DNA of 16,143 nt from Ruminococcus sp. (GCA_029063695.1 JAIDNR010000123.1:1-16143), one strand, 5' to 3'; positions 1-6,993 are shown, numbered from the stretch's first letter. Numbers and translations: made by a program. The notes: generated by a model not told the origin, from the letters alone.

Positions 1-1
1 G

Positions 2-7
2 TATAAT
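2..7 (+). promoter_or_regulatory. Possible -10 box upstream of the solute-binding lipoprotein gene
   Basis: A perfect TATAAT lies at the very start of the window, about 25 bases before the ribosome site (AAAGGAG, 32-38) of the first gene. The spacing suits a short 5' leader. The -35 position would fall outside the window, so it cannot be checked, and the surrounding TATAATATAATAATAA run is AT-rich enough to give such a match by chance. Confidence 0.35.
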
Positions 8-47
8 ATAATAATAAGCGATGTATATGTGAAAGGAGTTATTCATA

Positions 48-1454
48 ATGAAAAATACCAGAAAAATTCTTGCTGTACTTGCAGTTGTAATATTTCCAGC
101 CTGTTCATGTGTCGAAAAAGTACCCTCACATTCTCAGCCTTCTGAAAGTAGCCAGCAGGACGAAATACCTGTTATATCAGACGAAGTGCCTGAAGAAGAA
201 CCTTTTGATATAAGCGGACAGACTATAACATGGCTTGCCGATTATGACCTTAATCCGTCAGAAGGCGGTGAACGTTCTGTTGCTCTTGCACTTTTTGAGG
301 ACGTTTATGGTGCAAAGGTTGATTTTGTACGTACTACAGCCGATAATAAATTCACAAAGCTGTCTGAAATGCTTATGAGTGGTGAAGAAGTTGATATGTT
401 CCCATATGAGTGGGACGCTGTTCCGAACGGCGTTTTAAAAGACCAGTATCAGCCTCTTGATGACTATTTTGACATTATGGGCGTAGAGGACGGTTTATGG
501 GACGATATGACAGGTGTCATTGATATGTTTGAATATAACAATAAGCATTATGTTATGCCGTATGATATTTCAAATCCTGTTGTTATTACATACAGCCGTA
601 AACTCATGAAGCAGGAAGGTTTTGATGACCCTTATGAGCTTTATAAAAAAGGAGAATGGGACTGGAATGCAATGATGAGCATGATGGAAAAATTTGTCGC
701 AAATTCTGACGGAAGCGTTGCAAGATACGGTATAAACGGATATATCGGCTCTGCTGTTATACAGTCAACAGGAAGTACTGTTGTTAATTACAGGGACGGA
801 AAATTTTCCAATAATATCAAAGACCCGAATATTGAAAACGCAGGTCTTTTTATGCAGGAATTAGCTGAAAAGCGACTTTACAGCTCTCTTTATGTGGGTC
901 ATTTCCCCATGGACAATTCAACTCTTTTCTTTTCAATGGGTGACTGGGCATTGGGAACTTCAAATGCACTTAATCCTGACAGTGATTTGATGATTGTACC
1001 GTTTCCGAAATCGCCCGATGCGGACAGGAATTATCTTTGCTGTAATTTCGGAGCGAGAATGCTTGTGAAAAATTCCACAAAAGGCGAGGCTGTTGCAGCT
1101 TATATGAAATGTGAGAGAATCGCTGCAACTCAGGAAGAATACAAGTCCGCCGCAAAGGAAAAGGCTCTGCTGAAAAAACAGACTGCAACTGGTACTGTTG
1201 AATATTTTGTCACTGAAGAACAGTATGACGCTTTGCAGTCATATCTTGATACAGGCAATACAGTACCTATGTTTGATTTTGCCTATGGCATGGGTGAAAG
1301 AATGAACGGCAACGGAGATTATACTTATGAGACAAGAGGCGTTATGAATAATCTGACAGATTCGATTCTTGACGGTACTGTTGAATCATGGGCAAAACTC
1401 CGTGATGAGTGGACAGGCGTTATTGATGATGTGGTGAAAGAATTTAATAAATGA
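48..1454 (+). CDS. Extracellular solute-binding lipoprotein (ABC sugar-binding family 1-like)
   Basis: This is a 468-residue secreted protein of the bacterial extracellular solute-binding class, the receptor part of ABC importers, usually for sugars or oligosaccharides. The N-terminus has a basic start (MKNTRK) and a hydrophobic core at residues 7-18. Cysteines at 19 (FPAC) and 21 (ACSC) could each be the lipid-modified residue; neither is a textbook lipobox. A Ser/Gln/Glu-rich linker (about 23-54) then leads to the folded domain (about 57-468). Family-like features are the start 'ITWLADYD', 'GEWDWNAMMSMMEKF' (202-216) and 'FFSMGDWAL' (294-302). The ATG at 48 follows AAAGGAG at 32-38. The stop overlaps the next start (ATGA), so translation is probably coupled to the membrane-protein gene. 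No permease or ATPase gene follows; they could lie upstream of the window or be encoded elsewhere. The ligand is unknown. The family is fairly certain; the role in import is inference. Confidence 0.82.
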   Translation: MKNTRKILAVLAVVIFPACSCVEKVPSHSQPSESSQQDEIPVISDEVPEEEPFDISGQTITWLADYDLNPSEGGERSVALALFEDVYGAKVDFVRTTADNKFTKLSEMLMSGEEVDMFPYEWDAVPNGVLKDQYQPLDDYFDIMGVEDGLWDDMTGVIDMFEYNNKHYVMPYDISNPVVITYSRKLMKQEGFDDPYELYKKGEWDWNAMMSMMEKFVANSDGSVARYGINGYIGSAVIQSTGSTVVNYRDGKFSNNIKDPNIENAGLFMQELAEKRLYSSLYVGHFPMDNSTLFFSMGDWALGTSNALNPDSDLMIVPFPKSPDADRNYLCCNFGARMLVKNSTKGEAVAAYMKCERIAATQEEYKSAAKEKALLKKQTATGTVEYFVTEEQYDALQSYLDTGNTVPMFDFAYGMGERMNGNGDYTYETRGVMNNLTDSILDGTVESWAKLRDEWTGVIDDVVKEFNK

Positions 1455-3547
1455 TATTTCTGATTATATTTTTTGCAGTAACAGAGACGGCTGTGTATCT
1501 TATTCGACGGAAAAGAAAATCCCATACACTGAAATTTGCCGCAAAACTGCTTTTTGCCGCTGTTTTACTGGAGATTACTGTATTTCAGTATCCGTCGTAC
1601 AGACTTGTTTTCGGTGATTATCCGCATAAAATTCTTTATACGTCAGATGCGGAATATGGCAATTGCCAGTACAGTGAATCGGCAGGCGGAATTGAACTTA
1701 ATGGTACAGATGAAATAAGTCTCGTTTACAGAAATATAGATGCAAAAGTCGGGACAGTTCATGTAAATGTGAAATATCCCGACGACGACAAAACGCAGTG
1801 TTTTAATTTTTTTGCCGATATGACCGACGAAACAGGTTATTATTACCGTATGAAGATTATAGAGTCGCAGTTTGTAAGCGGAAGCAAAACTTCATGTGAT
1901 TCTATGGTTAATCTTTCGGGAAAAACAGGTATTGCAAGATTCAGATTTTCGGGACTTTCAGATGAAAATTCCTGTGTTATTGAGAGTATCGAACTTAATA
2001 AGAAAATTCCGTTTGATATTATATATTTAAGAGTTTTAATTATTGAAGTTATTGGCACTTTTATATATGCCTGTATGAAATCAGAAACTATGCATATTTC
2101 TGTGAAAAACAGCAGAAAAGTATGCAATACTGCACTTGCTGCAATTACTTCAATAGCTGTCTGCTGTGTGGTTCTTATGGTGATTTCAAAAATTCCGCAG
2201 GGTGAATTTCTGAATCGTTTCAGGCTTACCGAGGGTGACCAGATTACTCAGGAACTTGTACTTGCATTTGAAAACGGTCAGGTAAATCTGCTTGATGTAC
2301 CTGATGAAAGACTTCTTGAAATGGAAAATCCATATGATACGGCTTCACGGTATTATAAAAATATTCCTGCACTCTGGGATCATTTGCTTTATAACGGAAA
2401 ATATTATTCATATTATGGCATTGCTCCACTTATTGTTTTTCTGCCATATCATCTTATTACAGGGTACTTTTTCCCGACGGATATAGCAGTTATGATTTTT
2501 TCATGTATCGGAATAGTCTTTCTTGCACTTTTTTATGACAGACTTGTAAAGCGATGGTTTGGAAAAATACCAACAGTTATGTATATATCGGGACTTATTA
2601 TAATTCTTGCATCATGTGGAATATGGTTTTTGGCAGGTCGTCCGAAATTCTATGAATGTGCGATTTCCTCGGGATTTGCCTGCATTACAGCGGGAGCATA
2701 TCTTTTAATCAAATCTGAAAAAGTGAATCTGCTGTATGTTTCAGGTTCATCGGTTCTGTTCGGACTTGCTGTTATGTGCCGTCCCACGCTTGTGCTTTAT
2801 GCTTTATGTACCTGTGTTTACTATATCACATTCCTGAAAAAGGCTGAGCGAAAAGTTCCTTATCTGATAAGTGCATTTCTGCCTCTTGTGATTATAGGAA
2901 CTGTTCAGATGTGTTATAACTATGCAAGGTTTGATTCTGTCTTTGATTTCGGTATACAATATTCGCTTACGGTAAATGATTTTATTCATACCGAATATCA
3001 TGTTCATCAGATGTTAATCGGGGTTTACAACTTTATTTTTGCATCACCTGTATTCATTCCTGATTATCCGTTTGTAAAAACTCCTTTTTCACAGCTTGGA
3101 ATAAACGGATATTATTTCAATGATACAGGCAACACTTCGGGAATACTTTTTTCGTCGCCTACTGTTTTTGCCTATATTTTCAGTGTAAAGGCATTAAAAA
3201 GTCTGTCTGATTTTAAGTCGGGAGTGAAAAATTCAGTTCTTGTTGGTCTGCCGTGTGTTATCATGCCGATGATTATAATATGCGTATCATGGGAAAGCGG
3301 ATATTCAGTGCGGTATATTGCTGATTTTTCATGGCAGATTATATGCGGAAGTTTTATCGTTTTGTTTTTTCTTTATACCAGAACAAAAAAATATTCACTT
3401 AAAAGAATTTTCTGTACCGCTATGGGATTGACTGCTGTCTGCACTTTGTTTGTAAACGGAATTCAGGTCTATAATTTCACATTTCCGCAGGATTATTACC
3501 CTCACTTTGCAGACTTCCTCAGACGCTTTGTTGAAATACTTTATTAA
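1451..3547 (+). CDS. Polytopic membrane protein, GT-C glycosyltransferase-like
   Basis: This 698-residue integral membrane protein was not matched to a named gene. Two N-terminal hydrophobic segments (about 1-18 and 28-46) are followed by a soluble region rich in beta-prone sequence (about 50-186), probably outside the membrane. Further hydrophobic segments lie near 188-208, 227-246, 325-338, 344-361, 373-396, 404-420, 428-461, 470-487, 515-535, 564-580, 597-612, 627-642 and 652-670. After the segment ending near 246 comes an acidic loop (EGDQITQELVLAFENGQ, 261-277), then 'YNGKYYSYYGIAPL' (314-327) and, near the C-terminus, 'GYSVRYIADFSW' (617-628). This order resembles GT-C enzymes, which transfer sugars from lipid-phosphate donors on the outer membrane face and use an acidic residue in the first large loop. 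The start overlaps the upstream stop (ATGA). The GT-C assignment is inference from pattern; the membrane topology is clear. It could instead be a non-catalytic relative. Confidence 0.65.
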   Translation: MIFLIIFFAVTETAVYLIRRKRKSHTLKFAAKLLFAAVLLEITVFQYPSYRLVFGDYPHKILYTSDAEYGNCQYSESAGGIELNGTDEISLVYRNIDAKVGTVHVNVKYPDDDKTQCFNFFADMTDETGYYYRMKIIESQFVSGSKTSCDSMVNLSGKTGIARFRFSGLSDENSCVIESIELNKKIPFDIIYLRVLIIEVIGTFIYACMKSETMHISVKNSRKVCNTALAAITSIAVCCVVLMVISKIPQGEFLNRFRLTEGDQITQELVLAFENGQVNLLDVPDERLLEMENPYDTASRYYKNIPALWDHLLYNGKYYSYYGIAPLIVFLPYHLITGYFFPTDIAVMIFSCIGIVFLALFYDRLVKRWFGKIPTVMYISGLIIILASCGIWFLAGRPKFYECAISSGFACITAGAYLLIKSEKVNLLYVSGSSVLFGLAVMCRPTLVLYALCTCVYYITFLKKAERKVPYLISAFLPLVIIGTVQMCYNYARFDSVFDFGIQYSLTVNDFIHTEYHVHQMLIGVYNFIFASPVFIPDYPFVKTPFSQLGINGYYFNDTGNTSGILFSSPTVFAYIFSVKALKSLSDFKSGVKNSVLVGLPCVIMPMIIICVSWESGYSVRYIADFSWQIICGSFIVLFFLYTRTKKYSLKRIFCTAMGLTAVCTLFVNGIQVYNFTFPQDYYPHFADFLRRFVEILY

Positions 3548-3554
3548 CAATTAA

Positions 3555-3573
3555 TTTGTAGAAAAACTACAAA
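3555..3573 (+). terminator. Weak AT-rich hairpin after the membrane-protein gene
   Basis: A perfect 7-bp inverted repeat, TTTGTAG (3555-3561) and CTACAAA (3567-3573) with an AAAAA loop, starts 8 bases after the stop codon. The stem is AT-rich and is followed by AATATTCCTTTATATA, not a clean T-run. It could be a weak terminator separating the lipoprotein/membrane-protein pair from the next promoter. Function is uncertain. Confidence 0.3.
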
Positions 3574-3618
3574 AATATTCCTTTATATACAGCAAAGTGT
3601 AAAATTTTCTGAAATTGC

Positions 3619-3647
3619 GTGACATTTTATTCCTCTTGTGTTATAAT
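3619..3647 (+). promoter_or_regulatory. Sigma-A type promoter for the Ig-like domain gene
   Basis: A -35 box GTGACA (3619-3624, five of six consensus bases) lies exactly 17 bases before a perfect -10 TATAAT (3642-3647). A TG dinucleotide at 3639-3640 makes it an extended -10. Transcription should begin near 3654, leaving a leader of about 85 bases before the ATG at 3739. The rest of the 191-base gap shows nothing I can name. This is direct sequence evidence; activity is inferred. Confidence 0.75.
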
Positions 3648-3738
3648 ATTTTCAGGTATAAAAATGCTGAAAGAAAGTGGACAAGCTTTCATCAGATATG
3701 ATACTACATAATATTAAAATTAAAGGAAGGAAATCAAT

Positions 3739-4416
3739 ATGGATAACAACAAAGAACAGAAGTCGGAAAAAAAGTCTGCACCCAAGCGAAAAAAAGTAAC
3801 TAAAAAAATGATTCGCCAGAGACAGCTTTGTGCATTGGCTGGTATTGCATTTATTGTGCTAATAATTATTATTCTCATAGCAAAAGGCTGTTCAAACGGC
3901 GGAAGCGGTGAGGGCGATAGAGGAAATGCAACTTCAACAACAACAGCTCTTACAAGCGAAATCACAACTGCTCCGCCTGAAACAACGACAACAGTCGTAA
4001 CAACTGTGAATCCGCTTGCAGAAAATGTTCATCTTGATAAAAGAGAACTCTTTGTAAATGTTGGCGACTATAACACAAGTGTGTATGCACGCATTGAAAG
4101 TTACCCCGATGAAAATACAGGCGAAGCAAATGAAGTATGGAAGTCTATGGACGAAACAATTGCGACTGTAAACGAATGGGGCGCAGTTACAGGTATTTCA
4201 GTGGGCGAAACCTATATAATTCTCAGCTTTGACAATCACCCCGAAATTGAAATCGAAATCAAGGTACACGTTGCGGACGCTACAGTTATGACCTATGCGG
4301 AAGAAACTCCCGTTGAGACAGTTCCTTACAGTGATACATCAGAGCCTTATGTTGATACTCCCACAACACCTGTTTATGGCTATACAGACGGTCTTGACGA
4401 CGGAAACGCTTTCTGA
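3739..4416 (+). CDS. Membrane-anchored protein with one bacterial Ig-like (Big_2) domain
   Basis: This 225-residue protein has no recognised specific function. It has a strongly basic, Lys-rich N-terminus (1-29), a single hydrophobic helix (about 30-48) and a Cys just after it (C51). A Thr-rich low-complexity stalk follows (about 64-90), then one Ig-like domain (about 96-178) and a Tyr/Thr/Pro tail (about 185-225). The Big_2 signature is visible in 'WKSMDETIATVNEWG' (134-148) followed by 'VTGISVGETYI' (150-160). The topology suggests a cytoplasmic N-terminus with the domain displayed outside the membrane. There is no LPxTG motif. The ATG follows AAAGGAAGG (3722-3730). The gene has its own promoter and is flanked by the rimP promoter, so it is probably monocistronic. 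A cell-envelope or surface-binding role is plausible for this domain type but cannot be read from the sequence. Confidence 0.75.
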   Translation: MDNNKEQKSEKKSAPKRKKVTKKMIRQRQLCALAGIAFIVLIIIILIAKGCSNGGSGEGDRGNATSTTTALTSEITTAPPETTTTVVTTVNPLAENVHLDKRELFVNVGDYNTSVYARIESYPDENTGEANEVWKSMDETIATVNEWGAVTGISVGETYIILSFDNHPEIEIEIKVHVADATVMTYAEETPVETVPYSDTSEPYVDTPTTPVYGYTDGLDDGNAF

Positions 4417-4473
4417 AATATGCACTCTATGAACACAGGTTCAAAAAAATTTTAAGAAAATATTAAAAAAGAC

Positions 4474-4502
4474 TTGATTTTTTCATTTTAATGTGTTATA
4501 AT
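4474..4502 (+). promoter_or_regulatory. Sigma-A type promoter of the rimP-nusA-infB operon
   Basis: The -35 box TTGATT (4474-4479) is followed by a 17-base spacer and a perfect -10 TATAAT (4497-4502), with an extended TG at 4494-4495. The 12-base string TGTGTTATAATA (4492-4503) also occurs in the promoter upstream of the Ig-like gene (3637-3648). Transcription should begin near 4509, giving a leader of about 85 bases before rimP. It is the only convincing promoter before the gene set, so it probably drives the long operon. Confidence 0.78.
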
Positions 4503-4524
4503 ACTATATGATGATAGTTAAACT

Positions 4525-4548
4525 AAAGACCGGAATCCTCCGGTCTTT
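4525..4548 (+). promoter_or_regulatory. Leader hairpin in front of rimP (attenuator/pause candidate or terminator)
   Basis: A perfect 10-bp stem, AAAGACCGGA (4525-4534) and TCCGGTCTTT (4539-4548), closes a four-base ATCC loop. It begins about 16 bases after the predicted transcription start of the rimP-nusA operon. What follows is ACGTTTGTAAC, so there is no proper T-run beyond the three T of the stem. It could be a partial terminator for the upstream gene, an attenuator, a pause hairpin or an RNA-stabilising element. The stem is seen directly; the role is inference. Confidence 0.55.
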
Positions 4549-4593
4549 ACGTTTGTAACATGAACTATTGTGAACTGCAAAAGGAGATGTTTT

Positions 4594-5070
4594 ATGAAAC
4601 TTAAGAAATTAGGCGGCACCGAACAGAAAATATATGACCTTGTAAAGCCGATTACTGATGAGCTAGGTTATTATCTCTGGGACATAAGCTATGTAAAAGA
4701 GGGTGCCTCGTGGTATCTCAGAATTTTTATCGACTGCGATGAGGGTATCACTATTGAGGACTGCGAAAAAGTGACTGAGCCTGTTAATAGGATTCTCGAC
4801 GAGACAGACCCGATTCCTCAGAGCTATACACTTGAAATTGGTTCGGCAGGACTTGAACGTGAACTGCTTAAAGCAGACCATTTTGAAGTATGTGAGGGTG
4901 ATAAGATAAGAATCCGCTTTATCAGAAGTGTTGACGGCGAAAAGGAAATATCTGCTTTCCTTAAAAGTGCGGACAAAAATCAGATAACCGTTTCGGACGA
5001 GGACGGCAATGAGAAAGTATTTCAGCTTTCGGACATAGCTTTTGTCAAGCTGTGGTTTGAATTTGAATAA
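4594..5070 (+). CDS. rimP: Ribosome maturation factor RimP
   Basis: RimP (158 residues) binds the free 30S subunit and helps late assembly, including placement of protein S12. The N-terminal domain (about 1-85) contains the family motif region 'SYTLEIGSAGLERELL' (77-92), equivalent to the usual LEVSSPGLDRPL; here the SSPG core reads GSAG. The C-terminal SH3-like domain (about 86-158) ends in 'DIAFVKLWFEF'. The ATG at 4594 is chosen because AAAGGAG (4580-4586) sits seven bases upstream. An in-frame GTG at 4570 would put that ribosome site inside the gene and add eight residues without family support. It is the first gene of the operon and lies 31 bases before nusA, the usual arrangement in Firmicutes. 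Confidence 0.95.
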   Translation: MKLKKLGGTEQKIYDLVKPITDELGYYLWDISYVKEGASWYLRIFIDCDEGITIEDCEKVTEPVNRILDETDPIPQSYTLEIGSAGLERELLKADHFEVCEGDKIRIRFIRSVDGEKEISAFLKSADKNQITVSDEDGNEKVFQLSDIAFVKLWFEFE

Positions 5071-5101
5071 GAATCAAATATATTTTTTGGAGGAAATTGA
5101 C

Positions 5102-6334
5102 ATGGATAACTTTTTCGATGCACTGAAAATGCTCGGCGAGGAGAACAGCGTTGAAACTGAACAGCTTATTGAGAAGGTAAAATCGGCAATGCTTAAGGCG
5201 GCTAAAAGAGCTTATCCGCACAGCGAGGACAGAATAAGAGTTGAGATTGACCCTTCAACTAAAAAGTTCGCTATGTATATCGTGCAGGAGATTATTGACG
5301 ACGAGCCTATTGACGAAAATGAAATCAATATTGAACAGGCTAAACTTATTGACCCGAATGCTGTTATCGGTGGAACTATTCTCAAGGAAATTGATATTTC
5401 CAAACTAGGCAGAATGGCTGCACTTTCCGCAAAGCAGTCAATAAAAGGTGATTTGAGAGAGATAAACCGCAATCAGATGCTCAATAAGTTTGAGCAGAAA
5501 GAACACGACTGCATAACCGTAAAAGTTTCACAGATTGAACCGGGCAGGGGTACTGTTACTGTTGATTATGACGGAACAGAGCTTTATCTTTTCAGGAATG
5601 AGCAGATTCCGAACGACAGTAATATAAAAATCAATGCCATAATAAAAGTATACATTACAGGCATTGTCGGCAAGACAAAAAAGCCGATTGTCAAGATTTC
5701 ACGTACTCATAAGGATTTGGTTAAAAGACTTTTTGAGATTGAAGTTCCTGAAATATATGACGGAACCGTTGAAATAAAGTCCATTTCACGTGAGGCAGGT
5801 TCAAGAACAAAAATTGCTGTATGGTCAAAAGACCCGAATGTTGATGCTGTCGGTGCTTGTATAGGTACTAAAATGTCAAGAATTACAGCAGTTGTAAATG
5901 AACTCAGTGGTGAAAAGATTGATATTATCCCATGGAGTGAAAAGCCTGAGGAGTTTATTGCCCGTGCACTTGCTCCTGCTGATGTACTTAAAACAGTAAT
6001 CACATCGGCGGAGGAAAAAAATTGTACCGTTGTTGTTCCGAATAATCAGCTTTCGCTTGCAATAGGCAACAAAGGACAGAATGCAAAGCTTGCCGCAAAA
6101 CTTACGGGATATAAGATTGACATAAAGCCTAAGACAGATACCGTTACAGGTGAAACCGCACCGGAACTCAGCGATGATTTTGTTGTACCTGCCGCTGAAA
6201 CGCCTGCTGAGGAAGTAATCACAGAAGAAAAAGTTGCAGAAATATTGACAGATGAGTCCTCGGAAAATGCAGTTGAGGAGACGGCTGCTGAAGAAACTGC
6301 CAAAACCGAAAATCTGACGGAATCAGAGGAATAA
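5102..6334 (+). CDS. nusA: Transcription termination/antitermination factor NusA
   Basis: NusA (410 residues) binds RNA polymerase and modulates pausing, termination and antitermination. Visible parts are the polymerase-binding N-terminal domain (1-about 125), an S1 domain (about 135-200), KH1 (about 205-278) and KH2 (about 280-345, with an intact GNKG loop at 322-325). The KH1 loop, normally GxxG after 'GACIG', reads G-T-K-M (255-258), so its last glycine is replaced by Met. An Ala/Glu/Thr-rich acidic tail (about 347-410) follows; B. subtilis NusA, about 370 residues long, lacks it, and it does not resemble the acidic repeat domains of E. coli NusA. The ATG at 5102 is preceded by GGAGG (5089-5093) with eight bases of spacing; an in-frame upstream start at 5042 would overlap rimP and lacks family support. 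The gene is three bases from rnpM. Confidence 0.96.
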   Translation: MDNFFDALKMLGEENSVETEQLIEKVKSAMLKAAKRAYPHSEDRIRVEIDPSTKKFAMYIVQEIIDDEPIDENEINIEQAKLIDPNAVIGGTILKEIDISKLGRMAALSAKQSIKGDLREINRNQMLNKFEQKEHDCITVKVSQIEPGRGTVTVDYDGTELYLFRNEQIPNDSNIKINAIIKVYITGIVGKTKKPIVKISRTHKDLVKRLFEIEVPEIYDGTVEIKSISREAGSRTKIAVWSKDPNVDAVGACIGTKMSRITAVVNELSGEKIDIIPWSEKPEEFIARALAPADVLKTVITSAEEKNCTVVVPNNQLSLAIGNKGQNAKLAAKLTGYKIDIKPKTDTVTGETAPELSDDFVVPAAETPAEEVITEEKVAEILTDESSENAVEETAAEETAKTENLTESEE

Positions 6335-6337
6335 TTT

Positions 6338-6616
6338 ATGAAGTCTGTTAAAATACCAATGAGAATGTGTCTTGGCTGTAATGAAATGAAGCCTAAAAAA
6401 GAGCTTATGCGTGTGGTTAAATCACCTGAAGGCAAAATAATCCTTGACTTTACAGGCAAGAAAAACGGCAGAGGTGCATATATATGCCGAAGTACAGAAT
6501 GTTTTGACAAGGCAAGAAAAGCACGGCGGTTTGAAAAATCATTCTCATGCAGGATAGATGACAGCGTTTATGAGGTGATGCTTGATGAACTCGGTAAAGA
6601 AACAGAAAACGGCTGA
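6338..6616 (+). CDS. rnpM: RNase P modulator RnpM (YlxR family)
   Basis: This 92-residue basic protein belongs to the YlxR family (DUF448). The B. subtilis member was renamed RnpM after it was found to bind RNase P and modulate its activity. Family features are 'RMCLGCNEMKPKKELMRVV' (9-27), with a CxxC pair at 11 and 14, and 'GRGAYICRSTECF' (44-56). The C-terminal part (about 70-92) is more acidic and overlaps the next gene. The start follows AGAGGA (6325-6330) at the end of nusA. Its position between nusA and ylxQ/infB is the standard one. The family is certain; the RNase P role is carried over from studied relatives. Confidence 0.93.
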   Translation: MKSVKIPMRMCLGCNEMKPKKELMRVVKSPEGKIILDFTGKKNGRGAYICRSTECFDKARKARRFEKSFSCRIDDSVYEVMLDELGKETENG

Positions 6617-6899
6617 TTTGCTTACGATATGTATAAAAGCAGGAAAAACGGTCAGAGGTTTTGACAGTGCCAAGGAAACTGTTTTAAACAAAAATGCATA
6701 CTGTATTCTCACTGCTTGTGATGTTTCGCCGAAAACTCTTAAAGAAGTCCGTTTTATGTGCGGAAAGAATGATATTACCGTGCTTGTAACAGAACTTGAA
6801 AAAGCTGAAATCGGCTCTCTCTGCGGAAAGGAAACGGCAGTCATAGCGATATGCGACAGAGGCTTTGCTGATGGATTCAACAGAATAATCGCCCTGTAA
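6585..6899 (+). CDS. ylxQ: L7Ae/L30e/S12e/Gadd45-family RNA-binding protein YlxQ
   Basis: This 104-residue protein of the L7Ae family binds kink-turn type RNA; close relatives are called YlxQ or RplGA. Matching features are the start 'LLTICIKAGKTVRGFD', the middle 'CILTACDVSPKTLKEV', and the end 'KAEIGSLCGKETAVIAICDRGFADGF'. The gene overlaps rnpM by 32 bases in another frame. The tandem TTG-ATG at 6582-6587 gives two candidate starts. The ATG at 6585 is chosen because GAGGTGA (6572-6578) is six bases upstream of it and only three from the TTG. The overlap suggests translational coupling to rnpM. The precise RNA target in this organism is unknown. Confidence 0.92.
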   Translation: MNSVKKQKTADLLTICIKAGKTVRGFDSAKETVLNKNAYCILTACDVSPKTLKEVRFMCGKNDITVLVTELEKAEIGSLCGKETAVIAICDRGFADGFNRIIAL

Positions 6900-6903
6900 A
6901 AAT

Positions 6904-6922
6904 AACACTGTTTTTCAGTGTT
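6904..6922 (+). promoter_or_regulatory. Intercistronic stem-loop between ylxQ and infB
   Basis: AACACTG (6904-6910) and CAGTGTT (6916-6922) form a perfect 7-bp stem with a TTTTT loop, starting five bases after the ylxQ stop. The following bases, GACATATATTC, do not form a U-tract, so full termination is unlikely. It could mark an RNA-processing or stability site. The remaining 70 bases before infB show only its strong ribosome site. Confidence 0.35.
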
Positions 6923-6993
6923 GACATATATTCATATAAACGAACAGCCGTGATTTATTTAATGCGGCATGACTTAAGGAGGTATTTCAGCCT

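Noticed and set aside
3668..3691. TGAAAG/CTTTCA inverted repeat in the leader of the Ig-like gene
   Set aside because: It is a six-bp stem with a 12-base loop and no further structure, within chance expectation for this AT-rich leader.
4430..4443. Terminator candidate TGAAC/GTTCA after the Ig-like gene
   Set aside because: The stem is only five bp and is followed by an A-run rather than T on the transcribed strand.
4570..4593. Upstream GTG start for rimP adding eight residues
   Set aside because: The AAAGGAG ribosome site at 4580-4586 lies inside this extension and is correctly spaced for the ATG at 4594.
6046..6510. 154-residue open frame on the - strand over nusA/rnpM
   Set aside because: It is antisense to two genes with clear family matches, is Ser/Phe-rich as expected from reverse-reading Glu/Lys codons, and has no supporting ribosome site or motif.
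6921..6926. Perfect TTGACA in the ylxQ-infB gap as a -35 box for an infB promoter
   Set aside because: The only -10-like hexamer near it (TATAAA, 6935-6940) is eight bases away, and nothing like TATAAT lies at 16-18 bases. The box also overlaps the right arm of a stem-loop.
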